Origin: Afifellaceae bacterium
Lineage (GTDB): Bacteria > Pseudomonadota > Alphaproteobacteria > Rhizobiales > Afifellaceae
Length of the DNA: 64,000 nucleotides
NCBI GenBank assembly: GCA_028281235.1
Contig: JANQKG010000050.1
Coordinates: 62,001 to 126,000 of the forward strand
Reading direction: 5' to 3'
The notes beneath the pieces are model-generated. The model saw nothing but the letters and a program-made list of their open reading frames with translations, searched no databases and was not told where the DNA came from. Below, piece by piece: positions 27,111 to 35,868 of this stretch. Both the position numbers and the translations under genes were made by a program. Numbering within the stretch: position 1 is the first letter of the stretch; the number at the start of each line of letters is the position of its first letter.

Positions 27111-28222
27111 ACCGGCGCCTCCTTGTTTGCGCTCCCATTGGTCGGCGCGTTGCGGCCGCCAATGGCGTTCAGGAGTGCAGTTCTGGTGACCACGCCGATA
27201 GTCTTGCCGGTCTCATCGGACACAATGATCGGGTTTTCGGTCTCCGCCGCCAGCGCCACCAGTTGATCCAGAGGGCAGTCCGGTGCCACACACGGCAGGC
27301 TGGCCATATCCGTGCCGGCAGGCAGCTCAAGCTTCTCAAGCGGCTCCATGACACCCTCAGCGTGAAGGATGCTCAATGTGGAGATGTCGTTGACGAACGC
27401 GGCGATGTAGTCGTCGGCCGGGTTGGACACAATGTCTTCCGCCGTGCCGATTTGCACGATACGGCCGTCCTTCATGATGGCAATGCGGTCTCCAAGCCGG
27501 ATCGCCTCGTCGAGATCGTGGGTGATGAAGACGGTGGTCTGGTTCAGCCGCCGAGACAGCGCCAGGAACTGATCTTGTAGTTGCCGCCGGATGAGCGGAT
27601 CCAGTGCGCTGAAGGGTTCGTCCATGAGCAGGATGTCGGGGCGGGAGGCGAGCGCACGGGCAATGCCCACACGCTGTCGCATGCCGCCGGAGAGCTGCGC
27701 CGGCATGTGGTCCTCGTAGCCCTCCAGATTGACCATGGCGAGCGTCCGTTGCGAGATCGCCCAGCGCTCCGATTTGGGCTTCTTCTGAACCTCCAGCGGA
27801 AAGGTGACATTGTCACGCACGCTGCGATGCGGCATCAGCGCCATGTGCTGAAAGACCATCCCCATCCTGTTGGCGCGAAGCTCGCGCACCTCTCGGCCGC
27901 TGAGCGCCATCACGTCGCGGCCGAGCAGGGTGATGGAGCCGGCCGTTGGCTCAATCAGCCGGTTGATATGGCGCACCAAGGTCGACTTGCCGCTTCCCGA
28001 CAGGCCCATGATGCAGAAGATCTCGCCGCGCCGGATGGAGAACGACACATCGGCGATCCCCACCACGCAGTTGAAGCGCGCCAGGACCTCCGGCTTTGTC
28101 AGGTTCTCCTTTTGAATCGCCGCCATGGCTTCTTCGGAGCGCGCGCCGAAGACCTTCCAAACGCTGTTGAGGCTGATGACGGCTTCGGCGTCTGCGTCGC
28201 GGGGAGGCGCATTCCGGTTCAT
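27107..28222 (-). CDS. proV: Glycine betaine-type ABC ATP-binding protein with C-terminal CBS-like region
   Basis: A 371-residue ATPase. Walker A GLSGSGKSTLVRHINR, signature QLSGGMRQRVGIARALA, Walker B ILLMDEPFSALDPLIR and HDLDEAIRLGDR as H-loop, all as in ProV/OpuAA. The C-terminal segment from about residue 285 (PLDQLVALAAETENPIIVSD...GVVTRTALL) resembles a CBS domain; in OpuA-type systems these sense ionic strength. Downstream of the SDR gene (34-bp gap) and coupled to ProW. Confidence 0.92.
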   Translation of the reverse strand: MNRNAPPRDADAEAVISLNSVWKVFGARSEEAMAAIQKENLTKPEVLARFNCVVGIADVSFSIRRGEIFCIMGLSGSGKSTLVRHINRLIEPTAGSITLLGRDVMALSGREVRELRANRMGMVFQHMALMPHRSVRDNVTFPLEVQKKPKSERWAISQRTLAMVNLEGYEDHMPAQLSGGMRQRVGIARALASRPDILLMDEPFSALDPLIRRQLQDQFLALSRRLNQTTVFITHDLDEAIRLGDRIAIMKDGRIVQIGTAEDIVSNPADDYIAAFVNDISTLSILHAEGVMEPLEKLELPAGTDMASLPCVAPDCPLDQLVALAAETENPIIVSDETGKTIGVVTRTALLNAIGGRNAPTNGSANKEAPV

Positions 28223-28256
28223 GCCGGCCTCAGGCGCGTTTCTGCCGGCGTGGTGC

Positions 28257-29024
28257 TCACACGCTCACCGTCAGACCGCCATCGACGCAAAGAAGATGTC
28301 CGGTCACGTAGGAGGCGGCATCGGAGGCCAGAAACACCGCAGCGCCGCCCATCTCCGCTGGCTTGGCCCAGCGCCCAAGCGGTGTGCGCGTCAAAACGGC
28401 ATCGTGAAACGCTTTGTCCTGGCGCTGTTGGACCATCATCTCCGTCTCCACATAGCCTGGGCAGATGGCGTTCACCCTGATGTTGTGCGGCGCCAGCTCA
28501 CAGGCGAGCCCCTTGGTCATGCCGGCGAGCCCATGCTTGCTGGCCGTGTAGAGCACCGCCTTCGACCGCCCCAAGATCGACAGAGCGGACGCGACGTTGA
28601 TGATTGCGCCGCCTCCAGTTTCAGCCATGTGCGCGGCGACCGCTCGCACCAGGTGAAACGGACCGCGCAGGTTTGTGTCGACAACAGTCGTGAAATCTTC
28701 GTCGGTGGTCTCCGTGTAAGCGCGCCGCATGCCGACGCCGGCATTGTTGACCAGGATGTCGATCTTTTCGCGGACCGCATAGGCGCGCTTGAGGCCTTCG
28801 GCGATAGTGGATTCCTGCGAGGCGTCGAACGCAACGGCGTCGGCGGTGCGCCCGTTGGCACGCAGCGTTTCGGCACGTGCCTCCAGGGCGGCCTGGTCGC
28901 GACTGGCCAAGAGGACGTGCGCTCCCGCTCCCGACAGCGCTTCTGCGATCGCCCAGCCGATCCCCCGCGATGCCCCGGTCACCAGAGCGACGCGATCATG
29001 CAGTGAGAACTGGCTGTTGGGCAT
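28257..29024 (-). CDS. SDR-family oxidoreductase linked to ProVW
   Basis: A 255-residue classical short-chain dehydrogenase. TGASRGIG loop at residues 16-23, NNAG motif (VNNAGVGM), serine in NVASALSILG and YTASK, spaced normally. The C-terminus (VTGHLLCVDGGLTVSV) is the usual substrate-binding end. First gene of the SDR-proV-proW unit. It may oxidise a hydroxyl compound taken up by this transporter, for instance a carnitine- or choline-like molecule, but nothing in the sequence fixes the substrate. Confidence 0.9.
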   Translation of the reverse strand: MPNSQFSLHDRVALVTGASRGIGWAIAEALSGAGAHVLLASRDQAALEARAETLRANGRTADAVAFDASQESTIAEGLKRAYAVREKIDILVNNAGVGMRRAYTETTDEDFTTVVDTNLRGPFHLVRAVAAHMAETGGGAIINVASALSILGRSKAVLYTASKHGLAGMTKGLACELAPHNIRVNAICPGYVETEMMVQQRQDKAFHDAVLTRTPLGRWAKPAEMGGAAVFLASDAASYVTGHLLCVDGGLTVSV

Positions 29025-29638
29025 ATCTACAAGACCCCCAGGCGCGTGCCGGTTCGGCGATGCACGGCAAAGACAGCGCCCGGCTTCTCCATCGAACGGG
29101 CAAAGCGCAGATCCCCTCTGTGTGCCCTTAAGAAGCTCAGCGCCGTCCTGTCGTCAAATGTTCTATCGGCAATCCGCGCTTGGCCGGTCCCGAGCACCCT
29201 CGCATGGGCGTTGATCGTCATGCCATCGCGGGCCAAGCTTACCGGTCTCGCCGCGGATGACCACCTCCGAAGCGACCGGCATGCATTGTCCCGTGGGTCG
29301 ATCCCAACGCCTTCGGTGTGCCCACGCTATGGTTTCTGCCTGTGTCGTTGTCCTCCTGCGACACTATAGGGGGCCGCTCGCACAGGGCTCCAATGCTCTT
29401 TGCATATCGCGTCATAGCGTGAGGGCATTGTGGTCGCGCGCCGGATTGGTGCTTCGGGAGGACTGATCCGGCTGTTGGAGACGTTGACGTCCATCCTGCC
29501 TGCGCCGTCGCAGTTTCGCGCAGCCGTTGAGGATCGCGACCGTCTCTCGCCGTAAGGAGCCACCCGGCGCCGGTTCACGGAGCGCTTTGTTTTACGCCGC
29601 AACTTGTATGATGATCATGAAGCAGCGCAATCGTATCC
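29025..29638. other. Gap: divergent SDR / LysR region with possible gene remnant
   Basis: 614 bases. On the minus strand a 69-codon frame starting with TTG at 29236 (ends at 29027) has coding-like composition, and in-frame-shifted codons further upstream look similar. I recognise no family, so it could be a decayed gene or chance. An inverted repeat GTGTCG-N11-CGACAC (29342-29364) is a candidate regulator site. No clear promoter hexamers assigned. Confidence 0.3.
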
Positions 29639-30562
29639 ATGATCACCAATCTCAAATTCACGATCCGTCAGATCACCTGTTTGGTCGCGGTCGCCCAGGA
29701 GCGCCATTTTGGGCGGGCAGCCGAATCCCTCAACATCAGCCAGCCGTCACTTAGCCGGCGCGTTCGTGACCTTGAGGATGCCATTGGCGCGCAGCTCTTG
29801 CGACGAGACAAGGGTAAGGTCGGGCTGACGCCGGCTGGCGAGGCATTTCTCTACGGTAGCCAGGACGCCCTGAACATATTGCGCAACGCGTCGGAGCAGG
29901 CGGTTCGAGTGAATGCCGGCCAGATTGGACATCTTTTCATCGGTTACGGAGATTTCACGATCAATGGAATTCTACCGGACCTCTTTCAGTCATTTCGGGT
30001 CGCACATCCGGACATCACCACCGAGCACCTACAGGACGGGTCGCCTGTCCTGCTGAATGAACTCCGACGCAAGCGCTTGGACTTCGCGTTTGTCACAGGT
30101 CCCATCAACGATCCGGAGTTCGATACGCTGCAGGTCCAGAGCAACGCATTGGTGGTCGCCCTTTATCGAGAGCATCCGCTTACTCGCAAAGGGGTGATCG
30201 ATATCAAGGACATTGCCGGCGAGCCGATCGTGCTTAGCACGCCGCATCTGTGGCGCATGTATCTCCAGCACGTATACGCGCTGTTCGACAAAGCTGGACT
30301 GTCGCCCAAGATCGTCCAGACGGCGCACAACAGCGACGGTTTATTCGGATTGGTGGCGGGGCGCATGGGCATTACGCTTTATCCCGATTGCGCCTTGAAC
30401 TATCGCCGTAAGGGCGTCGAGTTGCGTCCATTGTCGGGCTCCACGCTGATCCCTTCCTTTCTCACTTGGCGCTCGGGTGAGTTGACGCCGCTGCAAGAGA
30501 GTTTCTTGGCGTTCACACGGGCATTCGTTCAAAGTGAGGTAGACGACGAGTTGGATCAGTAA
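29639..30562 (+). CDS. LysR-family regulator, ProX-linked paralog 2
   Basis: A 307-residue LysR-type regulator, clearly related to the one at 23307: helix-turn-helix FTIRQITCLVAVAQERHFGR then NISQPSLSRRVRDLED, and effector segment GLFGLVAGRMGITLYPDC. It precedes ProX paralog 3 on the same strand, mirroring the LysR-ProX pair at 23307-25392. This suggests duplication of a whole LysR-ProX unit. ATG at 29639 is the only start in frame before the conserved helix. Effector probably a betaine-type compound. Confidence 0.9.
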   Translation: MITNLKFTIRQITCLVAVAQERHFGRAAESLNISQPSLSRRVRDLEDAIGAQLLRRDKGKVGLTPAGEAFLYGSQDALNILRNASEQAVRVNAGQIGHLFIGYGDFTINGILPDLFQSFRVAHPDITTEHLQDGSPVLLNELRRKRLDFAFVTGPINDPEFDTLQVQSNALVVALYREHPLTRKGVIDIKDIAGEPIVLSTPHLWRMYLQHVYALFDKAGLSPKIVQTAHNSDGLFGLVAGRMGITLYPDCALNYRRKGVELRPLSGSTLIPSFLTWRSGELTPLQESFLAFTRAFVQSEVDDELDQ

Positions 30563-30884
30563 ATCCGCCGCGGATTTGCTTCGCCCTTGACCGTCGACGC
30601 ACCAACCGCGCCTCCGGCAAGCGCCAGGCCGTCGGCCATACGAAGCCGGAGCCTCGCTCGGGCCTTCGCGTTATCGCACTATGATATGATAGCCAAATGG
30701 CATTGGACATGGCCGCGGATTGGGCGCTAAATTTCTGAATAGATTTGAGTAATACGTAAAGTAGTTCATTGTATTATAAGTAAATCATCTCGAATTTCTG
30801 CGGTTTTCTAGTGCAGTCGTATTTTTATTTATACTCCAAAAAAGAACCGCGGCCATAACGCCGTATCTCAAGCCGGAGGAAGCT
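30563..30884. promoter_or_regulatory. AT-rich promoter region of ProX paralog 3
   Basis: 322 bases without a gene. The part from about 30725 to 30840 is strikingly AT-rich compared with the GC-rich surroundings, with TTGAGT at 30745-30750 and TATTAT at 30772-30777 as loose promoter-like elements. Probably the promoter and 5-prime untranslated region of the ProX gene at 30885. Confidence 0.45.
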
Positions 30885-31838
30885 ATGAACATGCGGAGTT
30901 TGTTGTTGGCAGCGACGGCCGTCGTCGCCATTCAAGGAAGCGCCGTCGGCGCGGAGGTCAATATCGGCGTGCCCAACTGGGCGGCGGCGCAGGTTATGAC
31001 CAACATCATGAGGACGGTTCTCAGCAACGAACTCGGTGTTGAGGTGAACCTCGTGCCCGGCACGAACCCGGTGCTCTTTGAGGCGATGGATGAGGGAAGC
31101 ATCGACGTCCATCCCGATGTTTGGATGCCGAACCAGAAGAACCTCGTGGAAAAATATGTGCGCGATAAAGGAACGGTCGTGCTTTCCGGCAACGGCTATA
31201 CGGGCCAAGCAGGCACCTGCGTGACGCAACAGACGATCGATAAGACCGGCGTCAAAAGCGTCTATGATCTCGGCGATCCGGAGATCGCCCGGCAATTCGA
31301 CTCCGACGGTAACGGCAAGGGCGAAATATGGGCCGGCGCAAGCGGTTGGGCAAGCACGACAATCGAGAAGGTTCGCTTCAAGTCCTTTGGCATCACCGAG
31401 ACGTTCGACGTCCTGGAGATGGACGAGGAACTCGGGCTTGCGCGTATTCGAGCCGCGGCGGAATCCGGAGAGCCGCTCGCGACGATGTGCGTCAAACCGC
31501 ATGCGATGTGGAAAGTCGCCGATCTGGTCATGCTGGAAGAGCCGCCATACGACGAGTCGAAATGGGTCATGGTGCAGCCGACGGATGATCCTGATTGGCT
31601 CAACAAGTCCAACATCGAGGTGGCTTGGCCGGAAATGAACGTGCAGCTGGCCTATGCCAAACGCCTCGAAACGGACCAGGAAGACGTAGCGAATATCCTC
31701 AGTCGGATCAGTTTCGAAACCGAGGAGGTTTCGAACTTCATCTATCAGGTTGGCCAGCTGAATCGCGAACCCGGCGATGTCGCCGACGATTGGATCGAGG
31801 CCAATCCTGATCGCGTGAGCGGCTGGCTGGGGTTCTGA
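30885..31838 (+). CDS. proX: Glycine betaine/choline-type ABC substrate-binding protein, paralog 3
   Basis: A 317-residue ProX-like periplasmic protein. Leader MNMRSLLLAATAVVAIQGSA, mature part AEVNIGVPNWAAAQ. Signature NPVLFEAMDEGSIDVHPDVW, DSDGNGKGEIWAGASGW and PPYDESKW match the other two copies. Downstream of the second LysR regulator and behind an AT-rich promoter region. As no permease gene is adjacent, it probably uses the ProVW encoded at 25536-28222. Confidence 0.92.
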   Translation: MNMRSLLLAATAVVAIQGSAVGAEVNIGVPNWAAAQVMTNIMRTVLSNELGVEVNLVPGTNPVLFEAMDEGSIDVHPDVWMPNQKNLVEKYVRDKGTVVLSGNGYTGQAGTCVTQQTIDKTGVKSVYDLGDPEIARQFDSDGNGKGEIWAGASGWASTTIEKVRFKSFGITETFDVLEMDEELGLARIRAAAESGEPLATMCVKPHAMWKVADLVMLEEPPYDESKWVMVQPTDDPDWLNKSNIEVAWPEMNVQLAYAKRLETDQEDVANILSRISFETEEVSNFIYQVGQLNREPGDVADDWIEANPDRVSGWLGF

Positions 31839-32049
31839 TACGGCTCATTTGAAAAAGAAGTTGATCCGTATCTAGGCGATCTGAGCCATTGCACATCGTT
31901 CACCGCAATTGGAGCCGTCGGGTCCGGTGGACCGGGACAGGCCTATCGGTCGACGGCTTTCTCGCCTCGTAGAGCTTCACGCATTTGAGAAGCAGGGGCG
32001 GGCACGATCGTTCGCCAAAATCGTTCGCCCAAGCAGCAGGAGCATGGAC

Positions 32050-33075
32050 ATGGCATCGCCGAACCCACAATCGGAGACCAGCACCGCTGATCGATTGCAC
32101 AATCAAACCGGCGCGCTTGAACCATCCCTTCGGATCTACCTGCACAAAACGATGCTTCTCGCCCGGCGCTATGAAGAGCGCATGTTTGAAGAGCACCGCA
32201 AGGGCAACGTCCCGGGCGGGATGATGCAGTCGACCGGTCAGGAAGCGATCGGCGTTGGCTTCGGTACGGCCTTACAGACGGGCGATATCGTTCGCCACTG
32301 GGTGCGCGGGGTCTCGCAAGCCATTGGCGCCAAGATGCCGCTCGGCCTTCTGTGCGCAGAGATGATGGGCAAGGCTAGTGGCGGCATCGGTGGTCGGGGC
32401 GGCGTTCAGTTCGCCACATGGAAGGAGGGCGGCTTCTACGGCGGTGGCGGGGTCATCGGTTCGGTGATGTCGGTGGCGGCCGGCCAGGCAATGGCGCAGA
32501 AGATGCGGGGCGAAGACGCGGTCACCGTTTGTTATTTCGGCGAGGGTGCCGTGCAGAACGGTCTGGCGCACGAAGCGTTCAATCTGGCCGGACTGTGGAA
32601 GCTCCCGATCATCTTCGTGTGCGAGAACAACGGCTACGCTTTGAGCGCGCCTTGGGACGTGCAGACCGCGGGGCCGGATGTGGTTTGCCGCGCCCCGATA
32701 TACGGGCTCCGCTCCGCCAGCGTGGACGGCAATGACGCGGAGGCGGTCTACCGCGAGGCCGTGAGCGCGCGGGAATATGCGCTTGGTGGCGAACCCGTGC
32801 TCATTGAGGCGACGACCTATCGCCTGGGCATGTTCTCCACCGGCGAGGTCGGCACGTTGGGCGATTACATTCATCCCGACGTCAAGGAAGGCTGGCGGCA
32901 GCATGATCCGCTGAAGCGGTCGCGCGCGCGGCTCCTCGATGAGGGGATCATGACGCCGGAAGACAACGCAAGCTGGGAGGCGGAGACCGACGCCATTGTC
33001 GGGGTCGCCGTGGATGCAGCCCTCAACAGCCCGGATCCCGATCCCAGCGAACTTACGAAGGGAGTGCTGGAGTGA
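32050..33075 (+). CDS. 2-oxo acid dehydrogenase E1 alpha subunit (thiamine-diphosphate dependent)
   Basis: A 341-residue E1 alpha subunit of the pyruvate/acetoin/branched-chain 2-oxo acid dehydrogenase type. The diphosphate-binding motif is CYFGEGAVQNGLAHEAFNLA with ENN (VCENNGYALS) at its end; the N-terminal part has YEERMFEEHRKGNVPGG. I place the start at ATG 32050 (MASPNPQSE), seven bases after AGGAG; ATG 32044 is too close to the site. It would form an alpha2beta2 decarboxylase with the next gene, to which it is coupled by a GTGA overlap. The 2-oxo substrate is not evident. Confidence 0.9.
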   Translation: MASPNPQSETSTADRLHNQTGALEPSLRIYLHKTMLLARRYEERMFEEHRKGNVPGGMMQSTGQEAIGVGFGTALQTGDIVRHWVRGVSQAIGAKMPLGLLCAEMMGKASGGIGGRGGVQFATWKEGGFYGGGGVIGSVMSVAAGQAMAQKMRGEDAVTVCYFGEGAVQNGLAHEAFNLAGLWKLPIIFVCENNGYALSAPWDVQTAGPDVVCRAPIYGLRSASVDGNDAEAVYREAVSAREYALGGEPVLIEATTYRLGMFSTGEVGTLGDYIHPDVKEGWRQHDPLKRSRARLLDEGIMTPEDNASWEAETDAIVGVAVDAALNSPDPDPSELTKGVLE

Positions 33076-34058
33076 GCGTTGACGGTGCTGAAGCAAGGGA
33101 GCTGAGGGTCAACGAAGCTCTGCGCGAAGCTCTTTTTGAGGAGATGGCGCAGGACGAAAGCGTCATATTGTTTGGCGAGGATGTCGGCGTCTATGGCGGC
33201 ATGTATCGCGTTACGGACGGATTGCTCGATCGGTTCGGCCCGGACCGCGTGCGCGACACGCCCATCTCTGAAGCCGGAATAGTGGGTATGGCGGTAGGCT
33301 TGGCGCAGTCCGGCATGCGCCCGATTGTCGAGCTCATGTATATGGATTTCGTGCCGCTGGCGATGGACCCCATCGTGAACCAGATGGGCACCATCCCCTA
33401 TATCTGGGGCGATGATCTCCCGATGGTCCTGCGGCTTCAGGGCGGCACGGGCGGCTCGTCGCCGCATCACGGCAAGACGTTGGAGGCATGGTTCTGCCAT
33501 GTGCCTGATGTTGTCGTGATCATGCCGGCGACGGCCGGCGATCACAAAGCACTGCTGAAGGCAGCCATCCGGGATTCGCGGCCGGTGATCTTCTGTGAAA
33601 GCCGCCACATTTACGGCGAACTGGGCCCGGTTCCGGAGACCGATACGATCGGTGAAATCGGCAAAGCGGCCATCCGAAAGTCCGGCGACGACATCACCGT
33701 CATCACCTGGGGGCGCATGGTTTACCGCGCGATGGAAGCCGCACATGCCCTTGCGGGAAAAGTCTCCGTAGAGGTGATCGATCTACGCACGCTGGTTCCG
33801 CTCGATATCTCAACCTTGGCGAAATCGGTGGAGCGGACGGGTCGCTGCCTCGTCGTCCATGAGGCATGGCAGCGGATGGGGTTTGGTGCCGAAGTGGCCG
33901 CCCGTATCGCGGAAGCATCCTTCGAACATCTGGAGGCGCCCGTTGGCCGTTTCGGCGCAGTCAATCGACCGCAGCCCTTCGCCCCGGTCTTTCTCGATCA
34001 CCTGATCCCGACCTCCGCCAGTATTTCGGAACGCATTGTTGATCTTGTGAAGCATTGA
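33072..34058 (+). CDS. 2-oxo acid dehydrogenase E1 beta subunit
   Basis: A 328-residue transketolase-like E1 beta subunit. Recognised by LFGEDVGVYGGMYRVTDGLL near residue 35, DTPISEAGIVGMAVGLA, and the C-terminal transketolase domain with VEVIDLRTLVPLD and VVHEAW. GTG start overlapping the E1 alpha stop (GTGA). It completes the decarboxylase with the alpha subunit. Family members serve pyruvate, acetoin, or branched-chain 2-oxo acids; the context (lipoyl carrier, nucleoside-type importer, deaminase) does not settle which. Confidence 0.92.
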   Translation: MSVDGAEARELRVNEALREALFEEMAQDESVILFGEDVGVYGGMYRVTDGLLDRFGPDRVRDTPISEAGIVGMAVGLAQSGMRPIVELMYMDFVPLAMDPIVNQMGTIPYIWGDDLPMVLRLQGGTGGSSPHHGKTLEAWFCHVPDVVVIMPATAGDHKALLKAAIRDSRPVIFCESRHIYGELGPVPETDTIGEIGKAAIRKSGDDITVITWGRMVYRAMEAAHALAGKVSVEVIDLRTLVPLDISTLAKSVERTGRCLVVHEAWQRMGFGAEVAARIAEASFEHLEAPVGRFGAVNRPQPFAPVFLDHLIPTSASISERIVDLVKH

Positions 34059-34135
34059 GGGACCCGCAATATGGCTTCAATCCTACCTGTGGGTACGGAC
34101 CGCGCTTGGCCGCGGTTCGGCTTCGGTCGCGTGTC

Positions 34136-34606
34136 ATGGCAACCGAAGTAAGGCTTCCACCCATTGCGGCAGATACCCATGAAGGCACGCTCATGCGCTG
34201 GACCGCTGATGTCGGCGCGGCGGTCGAAAAGGGCGATACGATCGCCGAGATCGAGACAGCCAAGACGGTGATCGAGCTGGAAGCTCCGGAAGCGGGCACG
34301 TTGCTGGCGATCACCACGCCTGAGGACACGGAGATCAAAGTCGGTGAGCTTCTGGCCTGGATCGGTGAGCCAGGAGAGACGCCGCCAGAACCTGAACCTG
34401 CCGGCGAGCCGCCGGCTCAAGCTATGGCCAGCCCCGAGATATCAGTGCCAGACGAGCCCGTGCGGCCGCGCATTCGTGCGACGCCGGTTGTGATTCGGCT
34501 GGCGATTGATCGGGAAGTCGATATTACGACGATCTCCGGTACCGGCCCGAACGGTCGGATCACGAGAGAAGACGTGGAGCAGGCGGCGCGTCAGCGCGGC
34601 ACATAA
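34136..34606 (+). CDS. Lipoyl domain plus E3-binding domain protein, no acyltransferase core (E2-like)
   Basis: A 156-residue protein. Residues 1-76 form a lipoyl domain; Lys43 in EIETAKTVIE is the expected lipoylation site. A Pro/Glu-rich linker follows (about 80-110), then a peripheral subunit-binding domain (RATPVVIRLAIDREVDITTI, then GTGPNGRITREDVEQAA, about 115-150). It stops there: the roughly 230-residue catalytic acyltransferase domain of real E2 proteins is absent, and the 226 bases downstream show no remnant in any frame. ATG 34136 is chosen since it begins directly at the conserved domain; upstream TTG starts would add a non-conserved leader. Probably a mobile lipoyl carrier for the E1 above. 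Confidence 0.85.
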   Translation: MATEVRLPPIAADTHEGTLMRWTADVGAAVEKGDTIAEIETAKTVIELEAPEAGTLLAITTPEDTEIKVGELLAWIGEPGETPPEPEPAGEPPAQAMASPEISVPDEPVRPRIRATPVVIRLAIDREVDITTISGTGPNGRITREDVEQAARQRGT

Positions 34607-34832
34607 GCCATCGCTGTGGGCTGGTGCGTCGGTCCACAGATTCGCGCGTGCTGACAGCTCTTCCTTGAGACCATCTTGACGAAGCGCCGAACCGCGCGGC
34701 CGCTTGGCTGACGCCGGCGGCAGGGTGAGGGCGAATGTCGCGGGGCCAAATTCGACAATGGCGCCCGCGTTGCCAGCTTTGATCATCTGGTGAAGAATGA
34801 GCAGTCGGATGAAGAGCCAGAGAGGCATGGAC

Positions 34833-35822
34833 ATGAAGCCCTTTGCGAGATTGCGCACGATTGCGCTTGCCTGCCTGGCGAGCCTTGGCTTGCTCGCCAC
34901 AACCGTGACAGCACAAGCGGAGAAGTTGAAAGTCGCAGCGATTTATACGCTTCCGGTAGAGCAGCAGTGGATCAGCCGCATCCACAAGGCTCTCAATACC
35001 GCGGCAGAGCGGGGTGATATCGAATACGTCTTCTCGGAGAATGTTGCGAACACCGACTATGAGCGGGTGATGCGCGAATATGCCGAGCAGGGCATGCAGC
35101 TCGTCGTGGGCGAGGTGTTCGGCCTGGAAAGGGCGGCGCGCAAAGTCGCGGGGGATTATCCCGACACCGCCTTCCTCATGGGCTCATCCTTCGGGCCGGT
35201 GGCGCCGAACTTCTCCGTTTTCGACAACTGGATTCACGAGCCGTCCTACCTCACCGGCATGGTCGCGGGCTCCATGACGGAGTCCAACCTCATCGGCATG
35301 GTCGGCGGCTACGCGATTCCGGAAGTGAATCGGCTGATGCACGCCTTCATGGACGGCGCACGGGAGGTCAATCCCGACGTGAAGTTCATCGTGAACTTCA
35401 TCGACAGCTGGTATGACCCGCCCAAGGCCAAGGAAAGCGCGTTCGCCATGATGGATGCCGGTGCCGACATTATGTACGCTGAGCGTTTCGGCGTGTCCGA
35501 CGCGGCCGTTGAACGCGACGTCAAGGCGATCGGCAACGTGATCGACACGGCCGGCGACTACCCCGGCACCATCCTGGCTTCGGCGCTGTGGCACATGGAG
35601 GCGACCATCGACAAGGCGGTCGCCAATGTCGGCGCCGGGACGTTCGAGGCCGCCGATTACGGTCCGTACAGCTTCATGGCCCATGGCGGCGGCTCGCTGG
35701 TGATGGACGAGAGCCTGTTGCCGGACGATGTCGTGGCGGCGGTGCGCGCCAAGGAGGAGGAGATCAACGCGGGGCTCTTCCGCGTCAATGTCAACGACGA
35801 CCGCCCGGTCTCTGACAACTGA
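34833..35822 (+). CDS. BMP-family (PnrA-like) ABC substrate-binding protein
   Basis: A 329-residue periplasmic protein of the basic membrane protein/PnrA family, which mostly binds nucleosides or purine/pyrimidine-like ligands. Signal peptide MKPFARLRTIALACLASLG...AQA, possibly with a lipobox-like LACLAS that could also be processed as a lipoprotein. Mature part EKLKVAAIYTLPVEQQW; GMVAGSMTESNLIGMVGGY is a family-typical block. Start chosen at ATG 34833, seven bases after GAGAGG. It precedes the ATPase and both permeases on the same strand. Confidence 0.88.
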   Translation: MKPFARLRTIALACLASLGLLATTVTAQAEKLKVAAIYTLPVEQQWISRIHKALNTAAERGDIEYVFSENVANTDYERVMREYAEQGMQLVVGEVFGLERAARKVAGDYPDTAFLMGSSFGPVAPNFSVFDNWIHEPSYLTGMVAGSMTESNLIGMVGGYAIPEVNRLMHAFMDGAREVNPDVKFIVNFIDSWYDPPKAKESAFAMMDAGADIMYAERFGVSDAAVERDVKAIGNVIDTAGDYPGTILASALWHMEATIDKAVANVGAGTFEAADYGPYSFMAHGGGSLVMDESLLPDDVVAAVRAKEEEINAGLFRVNVNDDRPVSDN

Positions 35823-35832
35823 CATGCTGTAG

Positions 35833-35860
35833 CGGGCCGACTGCACCCGGCCGGCCCGCA
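35833..35860 (+). terminator. GC-rich hairpin behind BMP-family binding-protein gene
   Basis: 8-bp arms GCGGGCCG / CGGCCCGC with a 12-base loop, eleven bases after the stop and just before the ATPase start at 35869. Same position as other hairpins behind binding-protein genes here; probably controls relative expression rather than full termination. Confidence 0.5.
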
Positions 35861-35868
35861 TCCTTCTC

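Noticed and set aside
30725..30840. AT-rich patch as an integration or phage boundary
   Set aside because: No integrase, tRNA or direct repeats flanking; better explained as a promoter region.
34607..34832. Remnant of an E2 catalytic core after the lipoyl protein
   Set aside because: No forward frame shows the expected catalytic His-Asp motif or strands; stops occur early.
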